The notes: a model not told the origin generated them from the sequence alone. 64,000 nt of DNA from Pseudoalteromonas galatheae (GCF_005886105.2 NZ_PNCO02000001.1:3052501-3116500), one strand, 5' to 3'. Positions 36,122 through 48,413 are shown, numbered from the stretch's first letter. A program made the numbers and translations.

Positions 36122-37993
36122 ATGTCAGCAATCTACATTGCAGGTATTGCAGTATGTTCTGTAATAGCACAATGGCTTGCTTGGGCCTTTAAGGTTCCAG
36201 CAATTTTGTTTTTACTTCTTATTGGCCTTGCTTTGGGACCGTTTAGCGGCACGCTGGACCCAGATGCCTTACTCGGGGATTTACTCTTTCCCGTCGTCTC
36301 GCTTTCCGTTGCAGTTATTCTCTTTGAAGGCTCGCTAACCCTACACTTTAAAGAACTCAAAGGGATTGGCAAGGTCGTACGTAATCTCTGTTCTATCGGG
36401 ATGCTGGCAACCTTTGCAGTGATAGCAACGACGGCTATTTTCGTGCTGGAACTTAACTGGCAAGTTGCCGCTGTTTTGGGAGCCGTACTTGTGGTGACCG
36501 GTCCAACGGTTATTGCTCCAATGCTGAACGCAATGCGCCCAGACAAAGACATAGATCGTATTTTACGTTGGGAAGGTATAGTCATAGACCCAATTGGTGC
36601 ACTCTTTGCCGTACTTGTATTTGAAGCAGTCTCTTTAGTCGGTGGCGAAGGTATCTTTAGTCACACCTTGTGGGCGCTAGTATCAACCCTTGGTGTTGGG
36701 ATCAGTATTGGTGTCGCATCAGGTTACCTAACCACATACCTAATAAGAAAAGAGTGGCTTCCTTTCGAGCTTCACAAATTCGCCATTTTAGCGCTAGTGT
36801 TGTTTAGCTTTACGCTATCGAATCATCTGAGCCATGAGTCGGGTTTACTAGCCGTGACCATCTTTGGTATTTGGCTCGCGAACCAAGACGACTTGGAAAT
36901 CGATTCAGTGTTGGAGTTTAAAGAAGATCTTTCAATGATCCTGATTTCGAGCTTATTTATCTTACTCGCGGCACGACTCAAGCTAGAAGATTTAATGCTA
37001 CTAGACACCGACGTCTTTATCTTTCTCGCGGTAGTATTGTTTATTGCTCGACCACTGTCGATATTCTTATCGACGTTCAACACTGACTTACCGATAAAGT
37101 CTCGTATTCTGTTAAGCTGGATAGCTCCTCGAGGCATTGTTGCTGCAGCCGTTGGCTCAGTTTTTGCGTTGAGTATGACAAAATCACAAATCGCAGATGC
37201 GGATAAAATGGTGCCACTCATTTTCACCGTTATCATCATTACGGTAGTATTACAAAGCCTAACGGCAACGCCTTTCGCGCGTCTTTTAGGAGTTCGTCAA
37301 CCAAAACCCAATACCTTACTCATTATTGGTGCAAATCATGTAGCAAGAGCGGTTGCTAAGGGCTTAAAAGATCAAAATGTTGATGTTTACCTATCCGATC
37401 CCGCATGGGAAAACTGCAAAATGGCAAGAATGGACGGGCTGCCTTGTTACTATGGTAATCCACAGTCGGAACATGCAGAACGTTACCTGCCGTTGACCAG
37501 CCTAAAATCGGTCTTAGCGCTTTCACCTAACCGCCACCACAACGCATTAGGTGTACAATACTTTTCTCACTTACTTGGTGATCAGTGTGTTTATTCGCTC
37601 AAATCATCCACTAACCATGCTAAGGCGAACAAAGATAGTGCTACTTTTCTTTCTCGCCAAATCTTGTTTGGTGACGAAGGTAATTACGCCAAGCTAAGCA
37701 GCATGATGGCAAAGGGCGGCAAAGTAAGCGTAACTCGGATCTCAGAAGAGTTTAAATGGGAACAGTATAAAGAGGTTAACAGTGAAGCAATCCCACTGTT
37801 TGTACTCACAGAGCAGAACAAAGATGAAGAGCCTTTGTTGATCCGCCCATTTACCTCTGACATGAAAAGGCTACCAGAAGAAGGCGATCGCGTATTAGCG
37901 TTACAACCGCCTAAGTTAACGGTGCTTAAAGATCCAAACGCCAATAAAGAAGGCCAAATTGGTGCAAAGCTTAGCAGCCAGCAAATCACTTAA
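36122..37993 (+). CDS. CPA1-family cation/proton antiporter with C-terminal TrkA-N domain
   Basis: The 623-residue protein has about 12 membrane helices (residues 1-395) with NhaP-type motifs: FEGSLTLHFKELK, VTGPTVIAPMLN, and the catalytic-helix block EGIVIDPIGALFAV with acidic residues. The cytoplasmic tail carries a Rossmann TrkA-N-like domain (NTLLIIGANHVARAVAKGL), suggesting nucleotide control. It probably exchanges Na+ or K+ for H+ at the inner membrane. ATG 36122 is chosen because GGGGAG lies six bases upstream; the frame is open from 36071. The structured RNA candidate lies upstream. Confidence 0.9.
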   Translation: MSAIYIAGIAVCSVIAQWLAWAFKVPAILFLLLIGLALGPFSGTLDPDALLGDLLFPVVSLSVAVILFEGSLTLHFKELKGIGKVVRNLCSIGMLATFAVIATTAIFVLELNWQVAAVLGAVLVVTGPTVIAPMLNAMRPDKDIDRILRWEGIVIDPIGALFAVLVFEAVSLVGGEGIFSHTLWALVSTLGVGISIGVASGYLTTYLIRKEWLPFELHKFAILALVLFSFTLSNHLSHESGLLAVTIFGIWLANQDDLEIDSVLEFKEDLSMILISSLFILLAARLKLEDLMLLDTDVFIFLAVVLFIARPLSIFLSTFNTDLPIKSRILLSWIAPRGIVAAAVGSVFALSMTKSQIADADKMVPLIFTVIIITVVLQSLTATPFARLLGVRQPKPNTLLIIGANHVARAVAKGLKDQNVDVYLSDPAWENCKMARMDGLPCYYGNPQSEHAERYLPLTSLKSVLALSPNRHHNALGVQYFSHLLGDQCVYSLKSSTNHAKANKDSATFLSRQILFGDEGNYAKLSSMMAKGGKVSVTRISEEFKWEQYKEVNSEAIPLFVLTEQNKDEEPLLIRPFTSDMKRLPEEGDRVLALQPPKLTVLKDPNANKEGQIGAKLSSQQIT

Positions 37994-38138
37994 CCTGAGA
38001 TTTGGATCAGCAATAAACAAGCGTACGAGCCTTATTTAGAAGCAAGCTAAGCGGCGTAAATCACGCCGCTTTTACTTTCCACTCACAACCTGCTGAAAGT
38101 AATATCTATTGACCCGACGGAGTTAACCTAAGCTCAGG

Positions 38139-38777
38139 CTATATAGGCAACCTAGCGCGCTTCACCACGCTATCTGGCATTTTATTTGCCAACTCCCCTA
38201 GTGCTACCTGAATTCGCTTATGTAGCTTTTTATCAGCAACTGCGGAATGGAACAGCCATCGATAGGCATCTTCATAGTCTCTAGGACTGCCATGACCTTG
38301 ATTAAACACATCTACAAGCCTTAATTGAGCATTTAAGTTACCAAGTGCTGCGGCCTCTCTAAGATAGGTTACCGCCATTGCTTTATCTTCTTGCACCAAC
38401 TGGCCAACATCATAGTAACGACCTAATTGCTCAAGCGCCGCCGCAAGGCCCTGCTCTGCCGCCCTTTTCATATAATAAAGACCGAGTTCAACATTTCTGT
38501 CTACACACACGGCATAAGCTAGCATGTCACCATAGAGAAATTGATACGAAGGCAGCGCCATAATTTCAGCACGCGCTTCAATATCTTTAACTAACTGACA
38601 CTCATCCGCCTTAACCCGAGCGAGGTGTTGATTTTTTTCAATCAGCGCTAATAGCTCTTGCTGCGTGTATAAAGGCACAGCTTCGATTGCCTCTTCGGCA
38701 GATACTTTGCTCTGTATACTGAGACTTAAGGAAACACTCAATGCTGTAGCTGCAAAATAACGAAGTAAGTAATTCAT
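38139..38777 (-). CDS. motX: Sodium-type flagellar stator protein MotX (Sel1 repeats)
   Basis: The 212-residue protein has a signal peptide ending KVSAEE. Two to three Sel1-like repeats follow: YYMKRAAEQGLAAALEQLGR, YLREAAALGNLNAQLRLVDV and AYRWLFHSAVADKKLHKRI. The LLALIEKNQHLARVKADECQ start and the paired cysteines (DECQLV, YAVCVD) match Vibrio MotX. MotX forms part of the T-ring under the polar flagellum and holds the PomAB sodium stator. It stands alone here; in these bacteria motX commonly neighbours purA. A generic Sel1 protein is the alternative. Confidence 0.82.
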   Translation of the reverse strand: MNYLLRYFAATALSVSLSLSIQSKVSAEEAIEAVPLYTQQELLALIEKNQHLARVKADECQLVKDIEARAEIMALPSYQFLYGDMLAYAVCVDRNVELGLYYMKRAAEQGLAAALEQLGRYYDVGQLVQEDKAMAVTYLREAAALGNLNAQLRLVDVFNQGHGSPRDYEDAYRWLFHSAVADKKLHKRIQVALGELANKMPDSVVKRARLPI

Positions 38778-38971
38778 CGAAGACCCATCAAAGTAAAGCT
38801 GATTATTTAACTATAGCAGGCTACAAAAGCAACTTACTTGCTCTGCAGCAACATCGACACTCAAATATGATTAAGCATTATTTACGCCAAAGCGCAGTCT
38901 AATTTTATCATATGAGCAAACATTCGCTTATTTATCGGCAGGAAGACAAAAACTTGTAGGGTAATAGACAC

Positions 38972-38996
38972 AAAAAAAGCTGCCGTAGCAGCTTCT
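38972..38996 (-). terminator. purA terminator
   Basis: On the minus strand AGCTGC-TACG-GCAGCT is followed by seven T. It lies 24 bases past the purA stop. Confidence 0.9.
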
Positions 38997-39019
38997 TTCT
39001 TTATCAATCGACAGCTGGA

Positions 39020-40594
<1,575 letters not shown>

Positions 40595-40626
40595 AAAAAG
40601 CCCAAAGGTTAACCTTTGGGCTTTTT
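40595..40626 (-). terminator. recA terminator
   Basis: Perfect 16-base palindrome: AAAAAGCCCAAAGGTT followed immediately by its complement. It has T runs on both strands and lies 50 bases after the recA stop. Confidence 0.92.
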
Positions 40627-40675
40627 AAAATATAGCTCAAGCTTGCTGGCGAGCAGTTAAGCTTGAGTGGTTAGC

Positions 40676-41743
40676 CTATAGCTCTAAATCGTCTTCAACT
40701 TCAGCAAGGCCTTTATCTTCACCCTCTTCAGGCATAATAACCGCTTGCGCTAGGAGCATTTCTCTCAACTTGCCTTCAATTTCATTGGCAATCTCAACAT
40801 TTTCTTTTAAGAACTTAATTGAGTTTGCTTTACCTTGACCAATCTTACTGCCGTTGTAGCTAAACCAAGCACCCGCTTTATCAACCAGTTTGTGTTTCAC
40901 ACCTAAGTCTATCAACTCACCTTGTTTCGACGTACCCTCGCCATACATGATGATGAACTCAGCTTGCTTAAATGGTGGTGCAACTTTGTTTTTAACAACC
41001 TTAACGCGAGTTTCATTACCAACAACCTCATCACCTTCTTTCACTGAACCGATACGTCGAATATCAAGACGTACGGATGCATAGAATTTAAGTGCGTTAC
41101 CACCAGTTGTGGTTTCAGGGTTGCCAAACATCACACCAATCTTCATGCGAATTTGGTTGATGAAAATACATAACGTGTTCGAACGTTTGATATTAGCAGT
41201 AAGCTTACGCAATGCTTGTGACATGAGTCGAGCCTGCAAGCCAACGTGTGAATCACCCATATCGCCTTCGATTTCAGCTTTGGGGGTCAGTGCTGCTACC
41301 GAGTCAATAACAACCAAATCAACCGCACCAGAACGAACTAACATGTCACAAATTTCAAGCGCTTGTTCACCGGTGTCAGGCTGAGACACCAGTAGTTCAT
41401 CAACATTAACCCCTAGCTTCTCAGCATAGATTGGGTCGAGCGCGTGCTCAGCATCAACGAACGCACATGTTTTTCCCATCTTTTGCGCTTCTGCAATCGC
41501 TTGTAATGTTAGCGTTGTTTTACCTGATGATTCTGGGCCATAGATTTCAACAATACGACCAGTTGGTAAGCCGCCGATACCAAGTGCAATATCCAGACCT
41601 AATGAACCCGTTGAGATGGCTTCAATATCTAGCGCCTTGTTCTCACCCAGTTTCATGATTGAGCCTTTACCAAACTGACGCTCAATTTGTGATAGTGCTG
41701 CGTCTAATGCCTTTTGCTTGTTATCGTTCATTTGCTTCTCCAA
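40676..41743 (-). CDS. recA: Recombinase RecA
   Basis: The 355-residue recombinase has Walker [14 protein letters not shown], the [20 protein letters not shown] loop 1, [20 protein letters not shown] loop 2 and an acidic C-terminal tail. It drives homologous recombination and self-cleavage of LexA. The start follows GAGAAGCAA. The promoter carries a LexA box. pncC is upstream, as in E. coli; recX does not follow. Confidence 0.98.
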   Translation of the reverse strand: MEKQMNDNKQKALDAALSQIERQFGKGSIMKLGENKALDIEAISTGSLGLDIALGIGGLPTGRIVEIYGPESSGKTTLTLQAIAEAQKMGKTCAFVDAEHALDPIYAEKLGVNVDELLVSQPDTGEQALEICDMLVRSGAVDLVVIDSVAALTPKAEIEGDMGDSHVGLQARLMSQALRKLTANIKRSNTLCIFINQIRMKIGVMFGNPETTTGGNALKFYASVRLDIRRIGSVKEGDEVVGNETRVKVVKNKVAPPFKQAEFIIMYGEGTSKQGELIDLGVKHKLVDKAGAWFSYNGSKIGQGKANSIKFLKENVEIANEIEGKLREMLLAQAVIMPEEGEDKGLAEVEDDLEL

Positions 41744-41761
41744 TTCAGCGTAATGACACCT

Positions 41762-41789
41762 AGTATACTGTATGAAATCACAGTATCAA
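41762..41789 (-). promoter_or_regulatory. recA promoter with LexA (SOS) box
   Basis: Minus strand: TTGATA (-35, 41784-41789), 16-base spacer, TATACT (-10, 41762-41767). The SOS box at 41766-41785, CTGT-N8-ACAG flanked by TA dyads, fills the spacer, so LexA would block initiation. Confidence 0.9.
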
Positions 41790-41797
41790 GTGGAATT

Positions 41798-42289
41798 TTA
41801 TGATTTTACCATTGCTATAGTATTTTTTAATGCAAATTCAATAGCTTGAACTCTTACTTCGGCCCTATTTCCAGAAAATACTTGGTGAAATGCCTGAACT
41901 TTTTCACTATTTGCAATAGCAAACCATACAGTACCTACGGGCTTATCAACACTGCCCCCTGTTGGTCCTGCGATACCGGACACAGCAATGGCAACTTCAG
42001 CCTTGGCTGCCTGCTGAGCGCCTTTTGCCATCTCCACAACCGTTTGTTCACTCACTGCACCAAATTGTGTTAGGGTTTGTTGTGATACCCCCAATAATTC
42101 GTGCTTAGCTTGATTACTATATGTTACAAAACAACGTTCGATATAAGCAGAGCTCCCCGGCGTATCTGTTAACGCATAACTCACCCCACCACCTGTACAT
42201 GACTCTGCGGTAGTGATTGTTACGCCGTTATTCGTTAGAATAGCGCCCAATTGTGCCGCATATTCGGCTATCTCTTTGTAGTGCTCCAT
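41798..42289 (-). CDS. pncC: Nicotinamide-nucleotide amidohydrolase PncC (CinA C-terminal domain)
   Basis: The 163-residue enzyme deamidates NMN to nicotinate mononucleotide in the pyridine nucleotide cycle. The signatures are TTAESCTGGGVSYALTDTPG, FVTYSNQAKHELLGV and AVSGIAGPTGGSVDKPVGTV. It lies upstream of recA as in E. coli (ygaD). Its start is divergent from mutS with a 24-base gap. Confidence 0.95.
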   Translation of the reverse strand: MEHYKEIAEYAAQLGAILTNNGVTITTAESCTGGGVSYALTDTPGSSAYIERCFVTYSNQAKHELLGVSQQTLTQFGAVSEQTVVEMAKGAQQAAKAEVAIAVSGIAGPTGGSVDKPVGTVWFAIANSEKVQAFHQVFSGNRAEVRVQAIEFALKNTIAMVKS

Positions 42290-42313
42290 AGGAAAACCTT
42301 TTAGGTATCAATA

Positions 42314-44905
42314 ATGTCGTCAGATCTATATTCAGAACACACTATAAACCAACAAACCCCAATGATGCAGCAATACCTGCGAATTAAAGCGCAGCATCAA
42401 GAAATCTTGCTGTTCTATCGCATGGGCGACTTTTATGAACTCTTCTTTGACGATGCCATCAGAGCGGCGCAGCTTCTCGATATTTCTCAAACCTATCGCG
42501 GCAAAGCCGGTGGCAATCCAATTCCAATGGCGGGTGTTCCCTATCATGCAGTTGAAAACTACTTAGCTCGCTTGGTACAACTAGGTGAATCTGTTGCTAT
42601 TTGTGAGCAAGTTGGCGACCCTGCGACCAGTAAAGGGCCTGTAGAACGTAAAGTTGTGCGTATTGTTACTCCAGGTACCGTCACCGACGAAGCACTATTG
42701 CAAGAACGCCAAGATAATTTACTTGCGGCGGTCTACCAACATCCAAAAAACTTAGGTTATGGTGTTGCCTATCTTGATATTAACTCGGGCCGATTTAATA
42801 TCGTCGAGCTACAGACTGACGAAGCACTTAATTCTACGCTACAGCGCTTGCAGCCCGCTGAATTGTTATATCCAGAGTCATTTCAGAACCTTTTAGTGCT
42901 AGAAAGTATTAAAGGCAGTCGCCGCCGCCCGGATTGGGAGTTCGATTTAGACACAGCAAAGCATTTACTCTGTCAACAGTTTGAAACCCGCGATTTAGTC
43001 GGTTTTGGTGTCGACAATGCCAATATGGGTTTAATCGCTGCAGGTTGTGTCATGCAATACGTAAAAGACACGCAGCGCACGGCATTACCTCATATTCGTG
43101 CGATCACGCTCGAAAAGAATGAGCACGCGGTGATCTTAGATGCCGCGACGCGCAAAAACTTAGAGCTAACACTGAATCTCTCTGGTGGTGTTGAAAACAC
43201 CTTAGCGCAGATTTTAGATAAGTCTTCAACGGCCATGGGTTCGCGCTTACTAAAACGCCGTATTCATACGCCCGTGCGCGAACGCAAAGAGCTCAATGCT
43301 CGCCTCAATGCGATTGCAAGCCTTATCGAACAACAACTATGCATGGAAGTTTACGATGCACTAAAACACATTGGCGATATTGAACGAGTCGTAGCACGGT
43401 TAGCCTTGTTTACCGCTCGTCCGCGTGATCTAACGCGTTTAAGAAGTGCATTACAAGCGTTACCGCCATTGCATGATATTTTACAAGACGCGACGGATGC
43501 GAGACTTCAGTCTATCATTAGCCACTCACCGGCATTACCTAAGTTACAAGATTTGTTAGAACGAGCGGTTATCGACAATCCCCCTGTTCTCATTCGTGAT
43601 GGTGGAGTAATAGCACAGGGCTACAATGCAGAGCTTGACGAGCTGCGTGCATTAAGCGCAGGTGCCACAGACGTATTAGAAAAACTTGAAGAAAGAGAGC
43701 GCGAGCGCACAGGGATCTCAACATTAAAAATTGGGTATAATCGCGTTCACGGATTTTATATTGAGATCAGCCGCGCCAATTCGCACTTAGTGCCTGCAGA
43801 ATACATTCGCAGACAAACACTGAAAAATAACGAGCGCTATATTATTCCTGAGCTAAAAGAGCATGAGGATAAAGTGCTTGGTAGCCAATCGAAGGCGCTA
43901 GCACTTGAAAAGCGCCTGTATGAAGAGCTCTTTGAACTCATCGCTCCTTATATTGAACAATTGCAAGTCATGGCAGCGGCGCTTGCGGATTTAGACGTAT
44001 TAAACACCTTAGCCGAACGTGCTCAGACACTAGACTATTGCAAGCCCACGCTTACCGAGGGCACCGAAATTGATTTAGTGGATGGTCGCCATCCAGTCGT
44101 AGAACAAGTAAGTAAAGAGCCATTCATTGCCAACCCAGTAAAACTCAACGATGAACGGAAAATGCTCATTATTACAGGGCCAAATATGGGTGGTAAATCG
44201 ACCTATATGCGCCAAACCGCGTTAATTGTGTTGATGGCGCATATTGGCAGCTATGTGCCGGCAAGCGCAGCCACCATCGGAATTGTCGATCGTATTTTTA
44301 CTCGTATTGGTGCCAGTGACGACCTTGCCTCTGGGCGCTCAACCTTTATGGTTGAAATGACCGAAACTGCAACCATTTTAAACAATGCAACCGCCCAATC
44401 ATTGGTGCTGATGGACGAAATTGGCCGTGGTACAAGCACCTATGACGGTTTATCACTTGCTTATGCAACAGCGGATTATCTCGCCAGCAAAATTGCAGCA
44501 AAAACACTATTTGCTACTCATTATTTTGAGTTAACCGAATTGGCTGAGCAACAAGCAGGCCTTGTTAATGTGCATTTGGATGCCGTTGAACATAACGATA
44601 CCATTGCCTTCAAACATACCGTGATGGAAGGGGCTGCAAGTAAGAGTTTTGGTTTACAGGTAGCAAGTCTTGCTGGCGTGCCAAAAGCCGTGATTAAGTT
44701 GGCGAAACAGAAACTCGCTTTGTTAGAGCAACATCAGAGTGTTATTGGCGATAAGCCTACTCATGTAGCTGCGCCTCTACAACAGAGCTTAATGCTTGCC
44801 AATGAGCCTTCTGAGGTTGAAGCACTACTTGCAGATATGGATCCCGATGATATGACACCAAAGCAAGCTCATGCTTTGCTATATCAACTTAAATCTATGC
44901 TTTAG
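42314..44905 (+). CDS. mutS: DNA mismatch repair protein MutS
   Basis: The 863-residue protein has the mismatch-reading FYELFFDDA motif (Phe-X-Glu) at about residue 40, Walker [16 protein letters not shown], Walker [17 protein letters not shown], and a C-terminal dimerisation tail. It binds base mismatches and starts repair with MutL. The start ATG at 42314 lacks a strong ribosome site. The divergent pncC-recA arrangement is common in this order. Confidence 0.98.
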   Translation: MSSDLYSEHTINQQTPMMQQYLRIKAQHQEILLFYRMGDFYELFFDDAIRAAQLLDISQTYRGKAGGNPIPMAGVPYHAVENYLARLVQLGESVAICEQVGDPATSKGPVERKVVRIVTPGTVTDEALLQERQDNLLAAVYQHPKNLGYGVAYLDINSGRFNIVELQTDEALNSTLQRLQPAELLYPESFQNLLVLESIKGSRRRPDWEFDLDTAKHLLCQQFETRDLVGFGVDNANMGLIAAGCVMQYVKDTQRTALPHIRAITLEKNEHAVILDAATRKNLELTLNLSGGVENTLAQILDKSSTAMGSRLLKRRIHTPVRERKELNARLNAIASLIEQQLCMEVYDALKHIGDIERVVARLALFTARPRDLTRLRSALQALPPLHDILQDATDARLQSIISHSPALPKLQDLLERAVIDNPPVLIRDGGVIAQGYNAELDELRALSAGATDVLEKLEERERERTGISTLKIGYNRVHGFYIEISRANSHLVPAEYIRRQTLKNNERYIIPELKEHEDKVLGSQSKALALEKRLYEELFELIAPYIEQLQVMAAALADLDVLNTLAERAQTLDYCKPTLTEGTEIDLVDGRHPVVEQVSKEPFIANPVKLNDERKMLIITGPNMGGKSTYMRQTALIVLMAHIGSYVPASAATIGIVDRIFTRIGASDDLASGRSTFMVEMTETATILNNATAQSLVLMDEIGRGTSTYDGLSLAYATADYLASKIAAKTLFATHYFELTELAEQQAGLVNVHLDAVEHNDTIAFKHTVMEGAASKSFGLQVASLAGVPKAVIKLAKQKLALLEQHQSVIGDKPTHVAAPLQQSLMLANEPSEVEALLADMDPDDMTPKQAHALLYQLKSML

Positions 44906-44925
44906 AAAGTTATGCTATGGAAAGT

Positions 44926-44951
44926 AAAAAGCGGCTAAAAGCCGCTTTTTT
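44926..44951 (+). terminator. Shared terminator of mutS and fadL-type gene
   Basis: AAAAAGCGGCT-AAA-AGCCGCTTTTTT lies between two convergent stops and works in both directions. Confidence 0.9.
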
Positions 44952-44966
44952 AATGTTCTCTCACAA

Positions 44967-46226
44967 TTAGAACTTGTGGTTATACTGAAGACCAAAGATC
45001 ATCGCATGGCCTTTAGAACGGAAACCCCACTTGCTTTGCGCTTTGTCAGTCTCAACAAAGTTTTGAGTCTTACCTCTTAACAAGCTGATACCAAAATCAA
45101 GTGTTGCTTGATTTGGTAAAGTGTACTCAGCACCAAAAGAGTACCATGTACGGTCTGTGTCTGGGATTGAAATAGACAGGTGGTTTTCATCCGCTGGCGA
45201 TTCATCATACGCCATGCCAGCACGCAACTTAACAGACTCATTTAACTGATAGTCAGCACCTACAGAGAAACGCAAAGAGTTTGAAAAGTTTTCTTCTTTA
45301 GTGAATGCCGACTGCGAAGTACCGATAATCGCCTCAAGCTCATCAAAGCTGCTCCAGCCTGTCCATAATACGCTGTAGTGAACAGAGGTTGCTGAGTTTA
45401 ACTTATGTGAACCGGAAATTTCAGCTATTGCGGGTAGTGTTATATCTACATATCCAGGAACAGATTCGTTGCCAGTACCACCTATTTCCGGAGGCAAAGC
45501 ACTACGGAAGTGGCCATCAAAAGTAATGTCCGTTTCGCTGCGATAATGGAAACCAAGGCGATTGTTTTCATCAATTTGATAAGCTACACCCACATTCCAA
45601 CCAAAGCCAGTATCATCACCTTCAAGGTGAACAGCTTCAAGGCTAGCCAGCTGACCTAAGTTGTTAGCACCCAAATTACGGATGATTTTTGCATCGGCAT
45701 AAACATGGTTAATACCTAGAGCAACACTCCACTGCTCATCCACTTGGTATGATGCGGAGATACCAGCATTAACTGTGACGATTTCAGTTTCACCCGCAAT
45801 TTGGCCTGCCACATAATCCTCATCGAACTCTGTAGATAGACCAAACTGTGAATAGATACCAGCACCAATCGACCATTGGTCATTATATTTGTGTGTCGCA
45901 TAAATAGCAGGAATAATAGCACTTGGTGCGATGCTGTTGTCATTTAACGCTGAAGCAGGGATACCATTGCTAGTACCTGTTCCCGTCAGGCTTACGTCCG
46001 GTTGAACATACATAGCTGCTACTGATAGTTGCGTGCCCGGTAGCTGACCCATCAATGCTGGGTTACGTGCAACCACTGACGCATCGTCGGCTGCAGATGC
46101 TTCACCCGCATAAGCACGACCAAGGCCAGATACGTTTTGTTCCGCAAGTTGAAAGGCGGCAGCTAGTGCTTGTGATGACGATAAAATCGCACCTGATGCG
46201 ATAAGACCTAATAATACTTTGTTCAT
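44967..46226 (-). CDS. FadL/OmpP1-family outer-membrane transporter
   Basis: The 419-residue protein has a signal peptide ending QALAAAF. The mature start is AFQLAEQNVSGLGRAYAGEA and continues ASVVARNPALM, the plug-domain signature of FadL. The rest is a 14-strand barrel ending in a phenylalanine. These channels take in long-chain fatty acids or aromatic hydrocarbons. E. coli FadL is 446 residues. The long gap upstream must hold its promoter. Confidence 0.9.
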   Translation of the reverse strand: MNKVLLGLIASGAILSSSQALAAAFQLAEQNVSGLGRAYAGEASAADDASVVARNPALMGQLPGTQLSVAAMYVQPDVSLTGTGTSNGIPASALNDNSIAPSAIIPAIYATHKYNDQWSIGAGIYSQFGLSTEFDEDYVAGQIAGETEIVTVNAGISASYQVDEQWSVALGINHVYADAKIIRNLGANNLGQLASLEAVHLEGDDTGFGWNVGVAYQIDENNRLGFHYRSETDITFDGHFRSALPPEIGGTGNESVPGYVDITLPAIAEISGSHKLNSATSVHYSVLWTGWSSFDELEAIIGTSQSAFTKEENFSNSLRFSVGADYQLNESVKLRAGMAYDESPADENHLSISIPDTDRTWYSFGAEYTLPNQATLDFGISLLRGKTQNFVETDKAQSKWGFRSKGHAMIFGLQYNHKF

Positions 46227-46496
46227 ACTCTAATCCCCTGTGAACTAACCATTTCCTGAGTAATGGTTAAAAAAACCAATTCGAGTAACACTGCGTAGCC
46301 TCACTTTGACCTTGCTCACCTAGCCAATATCCAGCTATGCCACACACCCACCAAATTGGCAGAATAATAAATTCATGACACCCTACCTAAAAGTGGAGTA
46401 GAAATCTCCTTTTTTGCGACTTTTCGTTGATTAAGTGAACATATAACGAACAAATTACGCACTTTATAAACTCATCGGATGAGATAAATTATCAAA
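46227..46496. other. Intergenic region between fadL-type gene and the Fur box
   Basis: This region holds the fadL-type promoter on the minus strand. I see no gene and no clear FadR-like operator. Confidence 0.4.
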
Positions 46497-46511
46497 TGAT
46501 AATAATTACCA
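46497..46511 (+). promoter_or_regulatory. Fur box
   Basis: TGATAATAATTACCA matches the 7-1-7 Fur consensus TGATAATNATTATCA at all but one position. A possible promoter (TTGACG 46518-46523, N17, TACACT 46541-46546) follows directly, so iron-loaded Fur could repress the small membrane-protein gene. Confidence 0.75.
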
Positions 46512-46599
46512 ATATCATTGACGTACCTTCACCCCTTATATACACTCTTCAATCTGAGTATGAATCATTCTGTGTGCTAATCGTGCCAAGGAGAACAAC

Positions 46600-46917
46600 A
46601 TGTCGATAGCATTAATCGTTTGCGCATTGGTATTTTGCGGTCTCAGCGTATATTGCCTGTGTAAAGCAAACTACTGTGCCTGTCGCCACGCAGGAGAGTG
46701 TGATAACCCAGTCAGTCAATACTGGTTAGGTGCTATTGTCGCAGCGCTGCTATCACTGCTGTTAAGCTGTGCGGCGTTACATTCGGAAAAGGGAACATTG
46801 CTGTGGATATTAATGATGGCAAGCTGTATGACTGGCGCGATGCTCTCTGCTAGGTGGCAAAACCTCAAAAGGCGCTGTAAAAACGCTTTCTTCCCTGTCG
46901 CGCAATCCAAACCTTAA
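46600..46917 (+). CDS. Small three-helix membrane protein (DUF3325-like), iron-regulated
   Basis: The 105-residue protein has three hydrophobic helices (about 4-22, 43-63, 68-86), eight cysteines and a positively charged C-terminus. The helix pattern resembles DUF3325 proteins that accompany siderophore receptors and PepSY reductases; that family match is from memory and weak. The ATG follows AAGGAG six bases upstream. A Fur box about 100 bases upstream points to iron limitation. No receptor or reductase gene is adjacent. It overlaps the convergent HD-GYP gene by four bases. Confidence 0.65.
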   Translation: MSIALIVCALVFCGLSVYCLCKANYCACRHAGECDNPVSQYWLGAIVAALLSLLLSCAALHSEKGTLLWILMMASCMTGAMLSARWQNLKRRCKNAFFPVAQSKP

Positions 46918-48188
46918 ATCAATAATTGATCTCTTAGCAGTCGTGAGAGGTTAATTTGATAATCAAGCGGCCTGACACTTGCGATCACTTTTATATCTGA
47001 CTCGCTTAAATCCAAATCTTTTGCCGTAACATGGTGGAGATGTTTGGTATTGTAAAACACACGTACAAGAGGCGCGGTGGGTGCATGTTTATTGCCTTCG
47101 AGTACCAACCCTAATCGCTCGTTGGTCAGTTTAACAATAGTTCCTACGGGGTGAACCCCCATACACTTAATAAATCGTTGCACTAAAATAGGGTCAAATT
47201 GCTTTTTACTCGACAATAAAAAACGTAAAGCATTGATTGGTTCATCAGCCTCTTTGTGGTGCTGATCTGAAGTTATGGCGTCGTATACATCTACAATCGC
47301 CATCATTCTTGCCGCGGTGCTGAGTGCGTCGTCTTTAATTCCTCTGGGATAGCCTGTACCATCTAAGCGTTCATGATGGTTGATGATCATGTCCAGCATA
47401 ATAGGCGTGATCCCAGACTCACCTTTGCTCAACCCCAACGACTGCGCCACATGTTTTTTGACCGCACGATACTCAAGATCGGTAAAATTACCCGGCTTAT
47501 TGATCAGCCCCTGCGGTAGCTTAGCGTGACCAATGTCATGCAACATCGCCCCCGTGGCTAACTGTTCAATAATGTGTTGTTGCAAACCGAGGTGCTTAGC
47601 AAATACAGTGATCAGAATTGCGCAGTTAGTCATATGACGCCAATTGTAGGCATCTTTGTCTTTGATCCGAGTTAAAATCGCCATCGCATTTGAATTACGC
47701 AATACCGAATCGACGATGTCTTTACTTACCTCATTGATGAGGCTCATATCGACCTTCAAACCCGATGTTACATCTCCATAGAGGCTTTGGATCTGCCGAT
47801 TATTTTTTTCAAACTTTTGCATCGCAACCGCGAATTCTTGCTGCAAAGTTTGTTCTTTACTCACCGTTTTAGCTTTGGGTTTTGGCTTGCTGCGAGCGGT
47901 GGAGAGACTACCATCCATGCCATTTTTCGCGGCAGGTTCTTCAGGGGCTTGTGGCGCTTCAGTGACAGGCTCTGCTGGTTGCTGATATTTCTGTGGTACA
48001 GGAATATCACTCTGCGTAAAGTCTATGGTGAGCTCTAACACCCCTTTATCAATCAGCCTTTGAATGATAGCTTCATCTCTAACCATTCCCCGAGATTTAA
48101 TCTTAATACCCGCGTCAGACTTATGTTTGTGAACATTATCCACAAACATTCCAGGTCTAAGATCTTCAATGGGAAGGACAATCTGCAT
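46914..48188 (-). CDS. HD-GYP cyclic di-GMP phosphodiesterase with DUF3391 domain
   Basis: The 424-residue protein has an N-terminal DUF3391 domain (residues 1-70, EDLRPGMFVDNVHKHKSD) and a low-complexity proline/alanine linker (70-110). The HD-GYP domain (about 170-330) carries MLHDIGHAKLP and HHERLDGTGYPRGI. The catalytic HD pair and the GYP motif are intact, so cyclic di-GMP hydrolysis is expected. It forms the opposing activity to the GGDEF protein at the window start, but they are far apart. Confidence 0.9.
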   Translation of the reverse strand: MQIVLPIEDLRPGMFVDNVHKHKSDAGIKIKSRGMVRDEAIIQRLIDKGVLELTIDFTQSDIPVPQKYQQPAEPVTEAPQAPEEPAAKNGMDGSLSTARSKPKPKAKTVSKEQTLQQEFAVAMQKFEKNNRQIQSLYGDVTSGLKVDMSLINEVSKDIVDSVLRNSNAMAILTRIKDKDAYNWRHMTNCAILITVFAKHLGLQQHIIEQLATGAMLHDIGHAKLPQGLINKPGNFTDLEYRAVKKHVAQSLGLSKGESGITPIMLDMIINHHERLDGTGYPRGIKDDALSTAARMMAIVDVYDAITSDQHHKEADEPINALRFLLSSKKQFDPILVQRFIKCMGVHPVGTIVKLTNERLGLVLEGNKHAPTAPLVRVFYNTKHLHHVTAKDLDLSESDIKVIASVRPLDYQINLSRLLRDQLLI

Positions 48189-48413
48189 GAATCGCTTACA
48201 CTACGTAATTAGCCAATGAATATTAATACCATTGAATGAGGTGAAACACCATCTATTCAGATTAAATTCACACAAAGGTATGGTGAAATTACAACCTTTC
48301 AAAAACCTCAGGAGATATCAATTTGCTTAATTAAGTGATCTATTTTGAGGTATTTGTGAAGCATTGCCGGAGGGAAACCCAACACCGTATACATGCTGGG
48401 TTTTATATAGTTG

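Noticed and set aside
38778..38870. FliA (sigma-28) promoter for motX
   Set aside because: TAAG and GCC-like pieces exist but spacing and the -10 do not fit the consensus well enough.
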